A stretch of DNA of 64,000 nucleotides, from assembly GCA_965371445.1 (NCBI GenBank), contig CBDUYN010000022.1:20568-84567 (forward strand). The letters are read 5' to 3'. Positions 26,472 through 37,200 of this stretch are shown one piece after another (position 1 is the stretch's first letter; each line of letters begins with the position of its first letter). The notes beneath the pieces were generated by a model. The model was not told where the DNA came from, searched no databases, and was given only the letters and a program-made list of their open reading frames with translations. This DNA comes from DASWIG01 sp965371445. GTDB lineage: Bacteria > Acidobacteriota > Thermoanaerobaculia > Multivoradales > J023. The translations under genes were made by a program, and so were the position numbers.

Positions 26472-28742
26472 CTACCGCCGTACCAGAGGCTCAATCCGCG
26501 CCGGCACGCTCTTATGCCAGGGCGTCCCGGCGATCCGGTCGCGGTGCGCGGCGTCGGTAAGGTCGTTGGGCGCGACGCCCACCGCCCGACGGGAGCCACC
26601 TTCGTCCGGGTAGTCGAGACCCAGGCCGTTCGGCAGGGAGACATGACCTGGCTGCATGCGGTCGTTCAACTCGACGAGCACTTCGACCACGGCCCGCCGC
26701 GTGGTCAACCGGGCCGAATCGGCGTTGCCGAGACCGATTCGCGCCGCGTCCTCAGGGTGGATGTGCAGAGCGCCTGTCGGATCCTTCTTGCGCCACGCGG
26801 GGTCCCGGTAAATCGTGTTGGCGGTGTAGGAGCGTCGCTCGCCGGCCGAAAGGAGGAACGGGAAGTCGTCGTGCCCCCCGGGAGGCTCTTCGGTTGCCAG
26901 GCCCCGTAACTCGTCGTAGAGCTCCGGAACGGCTAGCTCGATCCGGCCCCCCGGGGTCCCCACCCGGCTCCAACTTGCATCCGCCTTTTCCTCGGTAAAA
27001 ACCACTCCCGACGGACTCTCGAGGATCGCGTCGAAGAGGTTCTCTCCGAGCTTCGGTCCGAGGCCTTTGATGCCGGCCTTGCGCACCCCCTTCGCGTGAC
27101 GCGACGCGCAGGTGTGAGCGACGGCCCAGAGCACCGCAGCCGATTCCAGACCGGGCGGCAGCGCGCCGCCGAGCGTGCGGTAGAGCAGGACTGGTGCGAC
27201 GCCCTTCACCTCGGGGCGCCGCCCGACGGCTTTTTGAAAGGCGGCCGCGAACTTGAGACGCCCCCGCTTCGCCAGGACCTGGCGGAGCTCGGCCACGAGG
27301 TCCTCGGGCATCGCGCCCATCGCCTCGACCAGGCGGGCGTGGATCTCGGGCTCCGGCAAGACGCCGTCGGGCGGATCGAGCAGCGGACGCCGCAGGTGAA
27401 AGCTGTTGGCCGGGAAGTCGAAATTAAAAAACGTTGCCTCGGCCTTCTCGTACTGGGTCGAGGTCGGCAGCACGTAATCCGCCAGCCGGGCCGTCTCGGT
27501 CAACGCCACGTCGATGACGACGAGCGTGTCGAGGGCGGCGAGCGCATCGCGTATCCTGGCGCTGTCGGCCAGCGAGTGGGCCGGATTGGCGCTTTCGACG
27601 ATCATCGCCCGGTAGCGCTTCGGATGATCGGTGAGGATCTCGTCGGCGATGAGGTTGCAGGGGGTCAAACCGCCGATGACCGGGGCGCCGGCGACCGGCG
27701 TCGTCTTCGAGAGGCTCCGCGACGCGCCAAGGAGCGGCCGCATCGACGTCGGGATGTACATCGCGCCCCGTTTGCCGAACTGACCGGTCAACGCCCAGAG
27801 GAGCCGGTTGAGATGGCTCACCAGGGTCGAGTGGCGATTCATCTGGACGCCCAGGTCCTCGAAGACCGCCATGCTCGAAGCTTGGGCCATCCGCCGCGCG
27901 GCGCGGCGTAGCTCGTCTTGCGGTACGCCGCATTTCGCCGCGTGCTCTGTGACGTCGGCCTGGGCGAGGATCCCGAGCACCTCTTCGCCGCCGCGGGTGT
28001 GCTTGGCCATCCAGCCGTGCGCCAGGCAGTCTTCCTGGACCAGGGTGGCGAGGATCGCCGTCAGGAGCCAGGCGTCGGTACCCGGCCGGACCTGGAGGTG
28101 AATGTCCGCCATCTCCGCCGTCTCGGAGCGCCGCGGGTCGACGACGATCAAGGTGCGCTCCGGATCCTTGGCGATCTCCTTCAGCGTCACCCGGGCACGC
28201 GGGATGCCGTGCGACTGCCACGGGTTCTTGCCCAGGAAAAGCGCCACCTCGCAGTGCTCGAAGTCACCGCGCGTGACGCTGTAGGGGCCGAACATCTGCT
28301 CGTTGACCCAATATTCTCCGGTCTTCTCCTGGGCGAGGGCGTTGGACCGGTAGACGGATCCGAGCACCGCCCGGGTGGCCGCGGCATAGCCGGCGGGGAG
28401 GTGGTTGCCCTGTCCGCCACCGCCGAAGTAGAAGATCGACTCCCCGCCGTGGGTGTCGCGGACCGCGGTGAGCCGCTCGGCCACCTCGCGAATCGCGGTC
28501 TCCCAGTCGATCTCCTCGAACGAGCCGTCGCCGCGGCGGCGTAGCGGCGAGAGGAGGCGGTCGCGGCTGTTCTGGTAATGGTTCAGCCGTCCCGCCTTCT
28601 GACAGACGTAGCCTTTTGAGACCGGATGCGCCCGGTCCCCGCGCAGACGGACGAACTGTCTCCCGTCGTCGCCTCCAAGCTGTACTTCGATGCCGCAGTT
28701 GCACTCGCAAAGGATGCAGGCGGTGGGCTTCCAGTCCGTCAT
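26472..28742 (-). CDS. Molybdopterin-dependent oxidoreductase with 4Fe-4S site
   Basis: 756 residues from ATG 28742 (a longer open frame upstream is not supported). The N-terminal [4Fe-4S] ligands Cys9, Cys12, Cys16 and Cys47 are followed by the bis-MGD-binding domains (YFGGGGQGNHLP, FLGKNPWQSHG, VVDPRRSETAEMADIHLQVRPGTD) and the C-terminal dinucleotide-binding domain (NTIYRDPAW, LHIHPEDAARIGL). It belongs to the formate dehydrogenase/assimilatory nitrate reductase group. No signal peptide is seen, so it is cytoplasmic; its electron partner is not encoded nearby and its substrate is unknown. Confidence 0.88.
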   Translation of the reverse strand: MTDWKPTACILCECNCGIEVQLGGDDGRQFVRLRGDRAHPVSKGYVCQKAGRLNHYQNSRDRLLSPLRRRGDGSFEEIDWETAIREVAERLTAVRDTHGGESIFYFGGGGQGNHLPAGYAAATRAVLGSVYRSNALAQEKTGEYWVNEQMFGPYSVTRGDFEHCEVALFLGKNPWQSHGIPRARVTLKEIAKDPERTLIVVDPRRSETAEMADIHLQVRPGTDAWLLTAILATLVQEDCLAHGWMAKHTRGGEEVLGILAQADVTEHAAKCGVPQDELRRAARRMAQASSMAVFEDLGVQMNRHSTLVSHLNRLLWALTGQFGKRGAMYIPTSMRPLLGASRSLSKTTPVAGAPVIGGLTPCNLIADEILTDHPKRYRAMIVESANPAHSLADSARIRDALAALDTLVVIDVALTETARLADYVLPTSTQYEKAEATFFNFDFPANSFHLRRPLLDPPDGVLPEPEIHARLVEAMGAMPEDLVAELRQVLAKRGRLKFAAAFQKAVGRRPEVKGVAPVLLYRTLGGALPPGLESAAVLWAVAHTCASRHAKGVRKAGIKGLGPKLGENLFDAILESPSGVVFTEEKADASWSRVGTPGGRIELAVPELYDELRGLATEEPPGGHDDFPFLLSAGERRSYTANTIYRDPAWRKKDPTGALHIHPEDAARIGLGNADSARLTTRRAVVEVLVELNDRMQPGHVSLPNGLGLDYPDEGGSRRAVGVAPNDLTDAAHRDRIAGTPWHKSVPARIEPLVRR

Positions 28743-28919
28743 GGGTCTTCTCCTCCTGTCGTTTGTGATCGGCCGTGGTCTCACGGATCGCGCTGCCAAT
28801 CTCCCTCGCAAAACCACCCTGGAGAGCATACCATCACGAGCACCAAGCCCCGCCGCCCTTCCCATCCCCGCCGCTTCTGCTACACTAGCTAGCCCCACCA
28901 ACTGACGAGAGGGATCGGG

Positions 28920-30362
28920 ATGACGACCGAGGAAAAGCTCAGGGACCAAGCCGCCAGGCCAACCCTGCTGCGCATCCAGGCCGATATCGAGCGTGCCAAT
29001 CCACGCTTGAAGCCTCTGCTGAGGACCGTCAAGAAGCGGCTCTTCGACAAGAGCTTCAACGTCTGCGCCCTCTGGCGGGAGCACGGGATCCGCGACAGGA
29101 ACGCCGCCGCCATCTTCCAGGAGCTCGACACCTCCCCGAGTGCCTACATCCTCCGCGCACGCATGGAGACCGCGGAAAGCCTCCTCCAGCAGACGGCCCT
29201 CCAGAAATGGTGCATCAGCCAGTTGGTCGGCTACACGGACGAGAGGACCTTCAGGAAGACGTTCCAGAAGTGGAAGGGATGCTCGCCCGCTAGATTCCGG
29301 CGCCGCAAAGGCCATCGTAGGCTGGTCCGGCCGGGCTTTGAGCAGGAGCTCGCCGACGCGGTGGCCGGCCGACTCTGCCCGCAGCGAGGGGATCAGGTCC
29401 TGGAGCGCCTTGATGCGGCGCTGATTCAGGTCCGGAGCCTCTACGCCCCCTCCTTCGACTCTCTGGAACCGATGCTCCTCGACGCCGAGAAGATGGAGCG
29501 GGTCCAGGCGGAAAGCCTGGTGTTTCCGCGACTCGCCGGCTTGTCCTTCGAGGATCAGCGGCGCCTGATTCAGCGCTCCCGGCCCTTCTCGACGCCAGCG
29601 CTTTTCGACGTCCTGCATCGCAGCTCCCGCGAGGAAGGACGAAAGGACCACCAACGGGGCATCGAGCTCTCCCAACTGGCGCTCGACAGCGTCGAGGCCA
29701 ACGCCGAAACCCTCGGGCCGCGCTACCACGACCTGCGGCCCCAGGCCCGGGCCTGGCTCGGCAACGCCTACCGGCTGGCCCTCGATTTCCTCGCCGCCGA
29801 CCAGGCGATCGAGGAGGGAGTGGAGACGCTCCCCGCGAGCATCAACCCGTTCGTAACCGGGATCGTCTACCTGTGCAAGGGGACGCTTCGTACGTTTCAG
29901 CGCCGGCATGACGAAGCGGTGGAGCTTTTCGACGTCGCCTTACCCGCCTTCGAGGAGGCGGGCAGCGAGTCTTGGCAGATCAAGACTCTGATCCAGCGCG
30001 CCGCAAGTTTGGATTGTGCGGAGAGCCACGAGGCCGCTTTGGAAACTCTTGGAAGAGCTGCCGGTTTGCCCGGCGCCGACGTGGACTATTTCGCTTTCCT
30101 ACTGCCGTATACTACCGCGATCGCGCTATTGAGAGTCGATTGCTTTGCCGATGCTAGAGAGCTACTAAAAGACTTGAGCTATCATCGAGGGTTTGGCTCG
30201 GCGAAGTGGCGGAATAGTTGGTTGGAAGCGTATGTCGACCACGGTTTCGGCAGACTAACTGAAGCAGAGGAGAAGTATCTTTGCCCTGGTCTCTCCTCTG
30301 GTATGCTCTCCAGTCATCGAAGGCCCTCGCCGCCCGCCCTGGACTTGACAGCCATGCGGTGA
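28920..30362 (+). CDS. AraC-type HTH regulator with C-terminal TPR-like region
   Basis: 480 residues. Residues about 35-140 carry an AraC-like DNA-binding domain (SPSAYILRARMETAESLL, SQLVGYTDERTFRKTFQKWKGCSPARFRRR). The remaining 340 residues are helical repeats with an ELSQLALDSVEA tract and a LGNAYRLALDFLAADQAIEEG unit typical of TPR-like sensor regions. It is divergent from the molybdopterin enzyme gene, with 177 bp between them, so it could regulate either neighbour. Confidence 0.78.
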   Translation: MTTEEKLRDQAARPTLLRIQADIERANPRLKPLLRTVKKRLFDKSFNVCALWREHGIRDRNAAAIFQELDTSPSAYILRARMETAESLLQQTALQKWCISQLVGYTDERTFRKTFQKWKGCSPARFRRRKGHRRLVRPGFEQELADAVAGRLCPQRGDQVLERLDAALIQVRSLYAPSFDSLEPMLLDAEKMERVQAESLVFPRLAGLSFEDQRRLIQRSRPFSTPALFDVLHRSSREEGRKDHQRGIELSQLALDSVEANAETLGPRYHDLRPQARAWLGNAYRLALDFLAADQAIEEGVETLPASINPFVTGIVYLCKGTLRTFQRRHDEAVELFDVALPAFEEAGSESWQIKTLIQRAASLDCAESHEAALETLGRAAGLPGADVDYFAFLLPYTTAIALLRVDCFADARELLKDLSYHRGFGSAKWRNSWLEAYVDHGFGRLTEAEEKYLCPGLSSGMLSSHRRPSPPALDLTAMR

Positions 30363-30373
30363 AGAAATATCCT
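30345..30373 (+). promoter_or_regulatory. Sigma-70-type promoter
   Basis: TTGACA (30345-30350), a 17-bp spacer and TATCCT (30368-30373). It lies across the end of the regulator gene and 35 bp before the start of the small secreted gene at 30408, which has GGAGGA about 8 bp before its ATG. Confidence 0.6.
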
Positions 30374-30407
30374 GGCGGCCGACAAACCCGCTTTCGGAGG
30401 AAAGACC

Positions 30408-30950
30408 ATGCAACAAGCTGTCGAACGCAGAACGTCGTTGGCTGTCGCCGTGCTGACGATCCTTGTGGTGGTGCTGCTCGGTCCCGCCGCCGTCCAGGGG
30501 GCCCTGCCGGCCATGGGCCGGATCGCCGTCGAGGTCGACGTCGAACCGCACCCGGAGCAGCCGCGGACCTTCGTCTGCACCGCCAAGATCATCGACCTGG
30601 AGAGTGGCGAGGTCATCTCGGCGCCCCGCGTGACATTCCTGGCGGGCTCGCCGGCCTCGGTGCAGTCGGCCGTCGCCGCCGAGGACGAGGCCGGGAACGG
30701 CGTCGAGGCCCTCTTTCAGATGGAGGTCGCCGTCACCGAGGACTTGACGACGGCGCGCTACTCCTCGCGGCTGCTGCTCGGCGAGAAGGTGGTGAACGAG
30801 CAGGTGTTCCGCTTCCGTCTGCCGGCGCGTCCGGCGCCGGAGGCCGCCGCCGCAGCGGTCCTTCATGGCGACGAGCTGCCCGTCACCCTCTCGCTCAGGA
30901 ACGGCGAGGTGCGCGCGGGGCAAGCTCGACTAGGCCGTCCGGAGCTCTGA
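30408..30950 (+). CDS. Small secreted protein, unknown
   Basis: 180 residues with a long N-terminal signal or anchor (TSLAVAVLTILVVVLLGPAAVQG). The mature part is beta-rich (RIAVEVDVEPHPEQPRTFVCTAKIIDLESGEVISAPRV) and has no recognised domain. The C-terminus loses regularity in the last 20 residues. The preceding promoter suggests independent expression. Confidence 0.72.
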   Translation: MQQAVERRTSLAVAVLTILVVVLLGPAAVQGALPAMGRIAVEVDVEPHPEQPRTFVCTAKIIDLESGEVISAPRVTFLAGSPASVQSAVAAEDEAGNGVEALFQMEVAVTEDLTTARYSSRLLLGEKVVNEQVFRFRLPARPAPEAAAAAVLHGDELPVTLSLRNGEVRAGQARLGRPEL

Positions 30951-31130
30951 GCCTCTTGACAAATGAGCGGCCCGGCCATAGCTCCAGGGGGAGAGGGGGA
31001 TCGCCAGCTCCTCGCCCCTGGGGAGGCCGCGGCTCTTGGGAGGGAGAGATGGCGGTTGGTCATGACGGCCCGATGATAAGTTCCTCCGATGTTCGACCGA
31101 GGCGTCGCGTCAGCCGGGAGCCGGAAAGAG

Positions 31131-34100
31131 ATGATCTCCTCTCGCCCGAAACGAAAGCCCTGGCACCGCTCGGCGGGTGCCGGCTTGCTGGCCGCGCTCC
31201 TGTGGACGGCTCCGGGCCGGGCGATCGATCCCGAAAAGAGCCTAGACCAGCTCGTCCACAAGTCCTGGACCACTGCCGACGGTTTGCCGCAGAACGCGGT
31301 CCTCGACATCGTCCAGACGTGCGACGGCTACCTGTGGCTCGCCACCTTCGGCGGATTGGCGCGCTTCGACGGCCAGAAGTTCACGGTCTTCGACGTGGCG
31401 GCGTCGCCGGGCCTGCGCTCGAACCGCATCACGGCCCTTCACGAGGATGCCGACGGCGTCCTCTGGCTGGGCAGCGAGCGGGGCTTCGTCTGCCGCCGGG
31501 AGGACGAACGGTTCGACTGCCTGGGCGTGGCGGACGGCCTTCCCCGGGGCGTGGTCTGGTCCTTGCTCGAGGACCTCGACGGCGCGCTGTGGATTGCGAC
31601 CTCGAACGGTCTCGCCCGGCTCGCGGAGGGCAGGATCCGGACCTTCTCGGAATCCGACGGCCTCCGGGGGGCGACCGAGGCTCTCGTCCTCGACCGCCAG
31701 GACAACCTCTGGGTCGGAACGGCAGGCGGCCTTGCACGATGGCGCGGGGACCGCTTCGAGCTCCGGCAGATCCCCTCTCTCTTTGGCCACGCGACGCCTC
31801 ATGCAGCCGTCGCCGATCCGCGGGGCGACCTCTGGGTGACCATGCATCACGGTGTGCTGAAGCTCCACGACGGCGAGATGCAGGTGATCGTCGAGCCACC
31901 GCCTTCGGGTATGAGCTTCGGCGACATCCTGCACGACCGGGACGGCAACCTGTGGTTCACCAACCACGGCGTCGGCCGGTTTCGCGCCGGGAGCCTCGTC
32001 GACGACGGAGAACGGCTGCTCCAAGACGGCAGGCTCGAGGTGCGTGTCCTCTACGAGGATGGGGAAGGCAACATCTGGATCGGTACCAGCAGCCACGGCC
32101 TTCACCTGCTTCGCGACGGCATCTTCTCGAGCCACCTTCATCCCATGGGCTCGGCGGGCGGCGGGATTCTCGAATCGGCGTCCGGGGAGGTGGTTTTCGG
32201 TACATTTTGTCAGGGTGTGCATCTCCTGGCCGGGAAGGACATGTCGCGCATCGACCGGCCGGAAAGCGGCCTCGGGTGCGTCAACTCCCTCCTGGAAGAC
32301 CGGCGGGGAAGGCTCTGGGCCGGCGGCGGCGTCTTGGGGCTCCGCGAGGGAAATAGCTGGACGAGGTTCACGGCCACCGACGGCGCTTTCGTCCGCTCGC
32401 CGGTCCGGGCGCTCTTCGAGGATCGTCGCGGCGTCGTCTGGGTCGGCGCCGATCAGGGGTTGGCCAGTTTCGCCGACGGCCGCTTCACCCCCTATACGTC
32501 GAGTGACGGGTTGAAGATCGACGACGTTCGCCTCATCACCGAGGACAGTCGCGGCAACCTCTGGCTGGCCGGCCCCTATGGCCTGATGCGTTTCGCAGGC
32601 GCAGAGATCGCCCCCCGATCCGCGCGGCATTTCACCGTCTCCGACGGCCTGCCCCACAACTTCGTACGGGCGGTCTACGAAGACGCCAGCGGTGGTCTGT
32701 GGATTGGCACCTACGGCGGCGGTATGGCCTATCTGGACCCGGACGGCGACGTCTTCACCACCCTGACCCGTGCCCACGGGCTGCCCGAGAACGCCGTCTC
32801 CTCGATCGTCGAGGACGACGCCGGGAACTTCTGGATGAGCGGCAACCGCGGGATCACGCGCCTGCGCCGGGCGGAGGCCGAGGCCTTCGTCCGCGGCGAG
32901 ACCGACCGCGTCCACGCCGTCCTCTACGACGAGGTCGACGGCATGATCCCCTCGGAGACCAGCGGCGGCTTCCAGCCGGCGGCCTGGAAGGCGAGGGACG
33001 GGCGGATCTGGTACCCGACCATTCGCGGCGTCGCGGTCGTCGATCCGGCGAAGCTGCGGCTCGGCGCGCCGCCGCCGGTCGCCGTCGAGCGCGTGCGTGT
33101 CGGACGGCGGGAGGTCGAGGCGCGCTCGACGGTGATCGTCCCGCCGGGCGACTGGGACCTCGAGATCGAGTACACGGGCCTCCAGCTTGGGCTGCCCGCG
33201 GAGACCCGGTTCCGCTATCGCTTGGTAGAGCACGACCCGGACTGGGTCGAGGTCGGCGCACGGCGTACGGCCTACTACACCAAGGTGCCACCCGGCACCT
33301 ACCGCTTCGAGGTGACGGCGGCGGCCTACGCCGGCGGGCCCTGGAACGAGGGGCCGGCGACGTTCGACATCGTCTTTCGACCGTTCCTCTACCAGATTTT
33401 GTGGTTTCAGATCTCCGCGGCCCTCGCCGCCGTCGGCCTGATCGTCCTGGGCTTTACCGTCCACATTCGGGGCCTGCGCCGCCACGCGCGAGAGCTCGCT
33501 TCGACCATCGCCGAGCTCGAGGCGAAAAACGCCGAGATGGAGCGGTTTACCTACACCGTTTCTCACGACTTGAAAGCGCCCCTCGTGACGATTCAGGGGT
33601 TCTCCGGCATGCTGCGCAAGGACGCCCGGGCCGGAAATCCCAAGCGGGTGGACGACGACATCGAGAGGATCCAGGCCGCCGGGGCGCAGATGGGACGCCT
33701 GCTCGACGACCTCCTGGAGCTGTCGCGCATCGGCCGGCTGATGAGCACACCTCAGGAGGTGCCGCTCAGCGAGGTCGCCCGCGAGGCCCGAGAGCTTGTG
33801 ACCGGCCGCCTAGGTTCCGTCGAGGTCGAGATCGCGGGCGACCTGCCGACGGTCCTGGGCGACCGTCCGCGCCTCGTCGAGGTCTTCCAAAACCTCTTCG
33901 AGAACGCCGCCCGCTTCATGGGCGACGAGGTAGAGCCGCGGATCGTCGTCGGACACCGCCGGGACGCCGAGGAGACGGTCGTTTACGTCCGCGACAACGG
34001 CGTCGGCATCGCGCCGGAGTATCATGACAAGGTCTTCGGCCTCTTCGAGCGGCTCGACACGCAAACCGAAGGCACGGGCATCGGCCTCGCCATCGTCAAA

Positions 34101-34226
34101 CGGATCGTCGAGTTCCACGGCGGCCGCATTTGGGTCGAGTCCGAGGGGCTGAGACGTGGCAGCACCTTTTGTTTTACACTTCCCTGCAAATGCGCACCTA
34201 CGTCGCGTCCACCTCTGGAGACTTGA
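31131..34226 (+). CDS. Reg_prop/Y_Y_Y two-component sensor histidine kinase
   Basis: 1031 residues from ATG 31131, chosen for its signal peptide (ATG 31089 is an alternative). Periplasmic part: two seven-bladed Reg_prop propellers with the repeated motif LWLGSERGF/WIGTYGGG (about 40-640), then a Y_Y_Y domain (about 675-735). One TM lies at about 760-782. Cytoplasmic part: a HisKA box with the phospho-acceptor His812 in VSHDLKAPL, an N-box NLFENAARF near 920, DNGVGIAP near 955 and GTGIGLAIVK. No receiver domain or response regulator is encoded nearby. The 3' end overlaps the next gene by 37 bp. Confidence 0.9.
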   Translation: MISSRPKRKPWHRSAGAGLLAALLWTAPGRAIDPEKSLDQLVHKSWTTADGLPQNAVLDIVQTCDGYLWLATFGGLARFDGQKFTVFDVAASPGLRSNRITALHEDADGVLWLGSERGFVCRREDERFDCLGVADGLPRGVVWSLLEDLDGALWIATSNGLARLAEGRIRTFSESDGLRGATEALVLDRQDNLWVGTAGGLARWRGDRFELRQIPSLFGHATPHAAVADPRGDLWVTMHHGVLKLHDGEMQVIVEPPPSGMSFGDILHDRDGNLWFTNHGVGRFRAGSLVDDGERLLQDGRLEVRVLYEDGEGNIWIGTSSHGLHLLRDGIFSSHLHPMGSAGGGILESASGEVVFGTFCQGVHLLAGKDMSRIDRPESGLGCVNSLLEDRRGRLWAGGGVLGLREGNSWTRFTATDGAFVRSPVRALFEDRRGVVWVGADQGLASFADGRFTPYTSSDGLKIDDVRLITEDSRGNLWLAGPYGLMRFAGAEIAPRSARHFTVSDGLPHNFVRAVYEDASGGLWIGTYGGGMAYLDPDGDVFTTLTRAHGLPENAVSSIVEDDAGNFWMSGNRGITRLRRAEAEAFVRGETDRVHAVLYDEVDGMIPSETSGGFQPAAWKARDGRIWYPTIRGVAVVDPAKLRLGAPPPVAVERVRVGRREVEARSTVIVPPGDWDLEIEYTGLQLGLPAETRFRYRLVEHDPDWVEVGARRTAYYTKVPPGTYRFEVTAAAYAGGPWNEGPATFDIVFRPFLYQILWFQISAALAAVGLIVLGFTVHIRGLRRHARELASTIAELEAKNAEMERFTYTVSHDLKAPLVTIQGFSGMLRKDARAGNPKRVDDDIERIQAAGAQMGRLLDDLLELSRIGRLMSTPQEVPLSEVAREARELVTGRLGSVEVEIAGDLPTVLGDRPRLVEVFQNLFENAARFMGDEVEPRIVVGHRRDAEETVVYVRDNGVGIAPEYHDKVFGLFERLDTQTEGTGIGLAIVKRIVEFHGGRIWVESEGLRRGSTFCFTLPCKCAPTSRPPLET

Positions 34227-37200
34227 CGGCCCACCGGGCCGCGGCCGCCGAGGTGATGGCCGAGATGGGCCTCGAAGCGGTGACGGCGGAGCCTCCGGGC
34301 GACCACGCCGGGCGCGGCGCGGTGGCGGCCTGCGCCCGCCTCGTGGCCCACGCCGACCTGGTGCTGGCGATCGTCGGCTGGCAGCAGGGGGAGGTGCCGG
34401 GACCCGAGCTCGGCGGCGATGGACGGCGCTCGTGGACCGAATGGGAGGTCCGCAGCGCTTTGCGCCAGGCCAAGCCTGTGGTGGTGCTCAGGGCCGACGA
34501 CGGCTGGCCGCCGGAGCTGCGGGAAAGCGATTCGGCTGCCAGTGCCCGGGTGGCGGATTTCCGCGGCGAGCTCGAGCGGCTGGCGGTGCCGTTTGCCGCC
34601 GAGCCCGAGCCGCTGCCCGAGTTCCGGCTCCGGGTCCGCCGCGAGCTGGACCCCTTTCGGCGCGGCGGGTGGTTGGGCGACCGGACGCCGGAGATCGACG
34701 ATGCCGTCCGTCCGCGGCAATGGCCGGCCCCGGCGCTGCCGGAGCGGCCCTATCCGCTGCTGCTGCCCTATGCCCACCCGGATCTCCTTGGCGGGCGCCA
34801 ACGCGAGCTCGAGGAGCTGCTTCGCCGCCTCGACGAGCCGGTGCCGATCCTGGGACTCTACGCGCCGTCGGGGGCGGGCAAGAGCTCGCTCCTGGGCGGC
34901 GGATTGATCCCCTGGCTGCGCGCCGCCGGCCGGCCGGCGGCGTTCGAGCGCCATCCCGACGAGCCGGGCCTCGCGGATCGCCTGCTCGGCGATCTCCTGA
35001 CTCCGGTGATCCGCGCCGAGGACGATTTCCGCGCCTTCGTCGATCGCCTGCTCGCGGCGGCCCGCCTCGGCGGCCGGCCGCCGGTCCTCGTCTTGGACCA
35101 GTTCGAGGATTTGCTGCGGGCCGGCAAAGCCCCACGACGGGCGGTGGTGGGGAGGCTGCTGGCCGCCTCGACGCAGCGCCTGCCGGGCTACGCCGGACCC
35201 GTCTGCCGCTGGCTGCTGGCCTACCGGCAGGAGCTCCACGGTGAAGTCTGCGGCTGGCTGGCCAACGTCTTGGGCGATTCGTCCGGCAGCGGTGGTTGGG
35301 TGCGCCTGCGGCGCAACGAGGAGGCCCCTGAGCTGCCGCACGATCTTTCGGGTCCTGAACGCTTCCACGCCTGGGCTCTGCCGCCGCTCGGAACGCCTGC
35401 GCCGGGGTCAAAAGACCGAGCCGGCGAGGCGGCGCGGGCGTTTCGCGAGGCGATCGAGACACCGCTCGCCCTGCGGGACGAGAGCCACCGGCCCCGCTAT
35501 CCGTGGCGCTTCGCCGACGGCGCGGCCGCGCGTCTCGCCCGGGCCTTCGGTGAGGCGCGTCTGGCGCGGCCGGGAGCGCCGCTGGCGCCGGAGCTACAGG
35601 TCGTGCTGGCTTATCTGCTGGAACGGTCCGGGGAGCCTCCCGTCGTCGAGGTACCGGAAGATCCCGCCGAGCTGATCGACCAGGCGCTGGAAGAGCACCT
35701 GCGGCGGGCGCTCGGGCTGGCTTTCCCCTCGGGCCGGGCCGCTGCCGGCCGGGCCTCGCTCGGACGGACCCGGGCGCTCTTGGCGTTGCGCGAGCTGACC
35801 GACGCCCACGGCCGGCGCCGCAAGGGCCTGAGCGTCGACGTGCTGGCGCCGGCGATCGGCGAAGAAGGCCGCGAGGTCCTGGAGAAGCTGGCAACGCCGC
35901 AGACCCGTCTCGTCGTCCTGGAGGAGCAGCCCGAGGGCTGGTGCTACGTGCTGTCTCACGACCGCATGGCTGAAGTGTTGGTGCGCCTGGTCGACGGCGA
36001 GGAGTATGCCGGCCTCGGGGTCGACGCCGAGCTGTTGGGCCTGCGGCGCTTCGTGGCGCTGCGCACCGAGCTCTTCAAGGCCGGCGAGGTGGAGCAGGCG
36101 ACCGAGGCGGGAAGACACGGGCGCCGCATCGAGGCGCATGCCGACGCGTTGCTCTGGGGAGACGAGCACCGGCGCTGGTGGGCGGCGTACCAGGAGCGGC
36201 GGCGGACCGATCGCCAGCGGAACGTGACGCGATGGGGGATCGCGGCCGCCGTCGTGACCCTGGTGATCCTGGGGGCGTGGAGCTGGGCGGACCGGCTCAC
36301 CAGCCGACGGGCGCTTCTCGCGCAGATCTCCTCCGGCGAGCCGGAAGCAGCGTTCGCGACGCTGGCTCAGCTGACGGCCGAGGGCGCCGGGAGCGAGGAG
36401 CTGCTGGCTCAGCTCAGACAACGGGAGAAGCCTTTCGAGGTGCTCGGGCGCGGCCTGGGCGGCGTCGACGAAGAGCAGCGGGGAGCCGCGGTGCTGCGGG
36501 TCGCGGAGCTCGTCTTGCCGCTCTTCGAAGAGGCGCCGCGGGATCCGGTCAGGATCGCCAGCACGGTCTGGGCGCTCGATCGGTTCGCCGCGCCAAATCG
36601 GACCCTCTGGGAGCAGGCCCTGGCCCTGCGCGACACGGTGCTGGAGCCGCTGCGCCGGAGCCGTCCACCGCCGCCGGCACCCCGGAGCGCGGAGGATCCG
36701 GATTGGGTCGACGTTCCGGCCGGGACCTTCCGGATGGGACCCTGGCCCACCGACGGACCGGCGCACCAGGTGACGCTCTCGGCGTTTCGGATCCTGACCC
36801 ACGAGGTGACCCGTGGCGAGCTCCGCCGCCTGATGCCGGATCACCCGGGGGAAGCCGACCTGCCGGTGGAGTCCGTCACCTGGTACGAGGCCTACACCTA
36901 CGCCGCCTGGTTGGGAGGCCGGCTCCCCAGCGAGGCGGAGTGGGAGTACGCGGCCCGGGCCGGCTGCGCCTTCCTGTACTGCAAACGCGACGGCAGTGAG
37001 GCGACAATCGACGAAGTCGCGTGGTGGAGCGGCAACTCGACCGATCTGGAAACGGGCGAGGTTTCGGTGCGGCCGGTGATGCGGCTCGAGCCCAACCCGT
37101 GGGGGCTCTTCGATGTCTACGGCAACGTCTGGGAGATGACCGCCGATTGGCGGGGGGTCTACCCCGAGGAGGCCGTGGTGGATCCTCCGGGTCGGACCGA

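Noticed and set aside
28743..29909. N-terminal extension of the molybdopterin enzyme frame
   Set aside because: The frame is open far upstream but the family start with the 4Fe-4S ligands fits ATG 28742, and the extension lies opposite the AraC-type gene.
31242..33566. 774-codon open frame opposite the propeller histidine kinase
   Set aside because: Mirrors the third-position GC of the kinase gene; no recognisable motif; the kinase frame has propellers, H-box and ATP-binding motifs.
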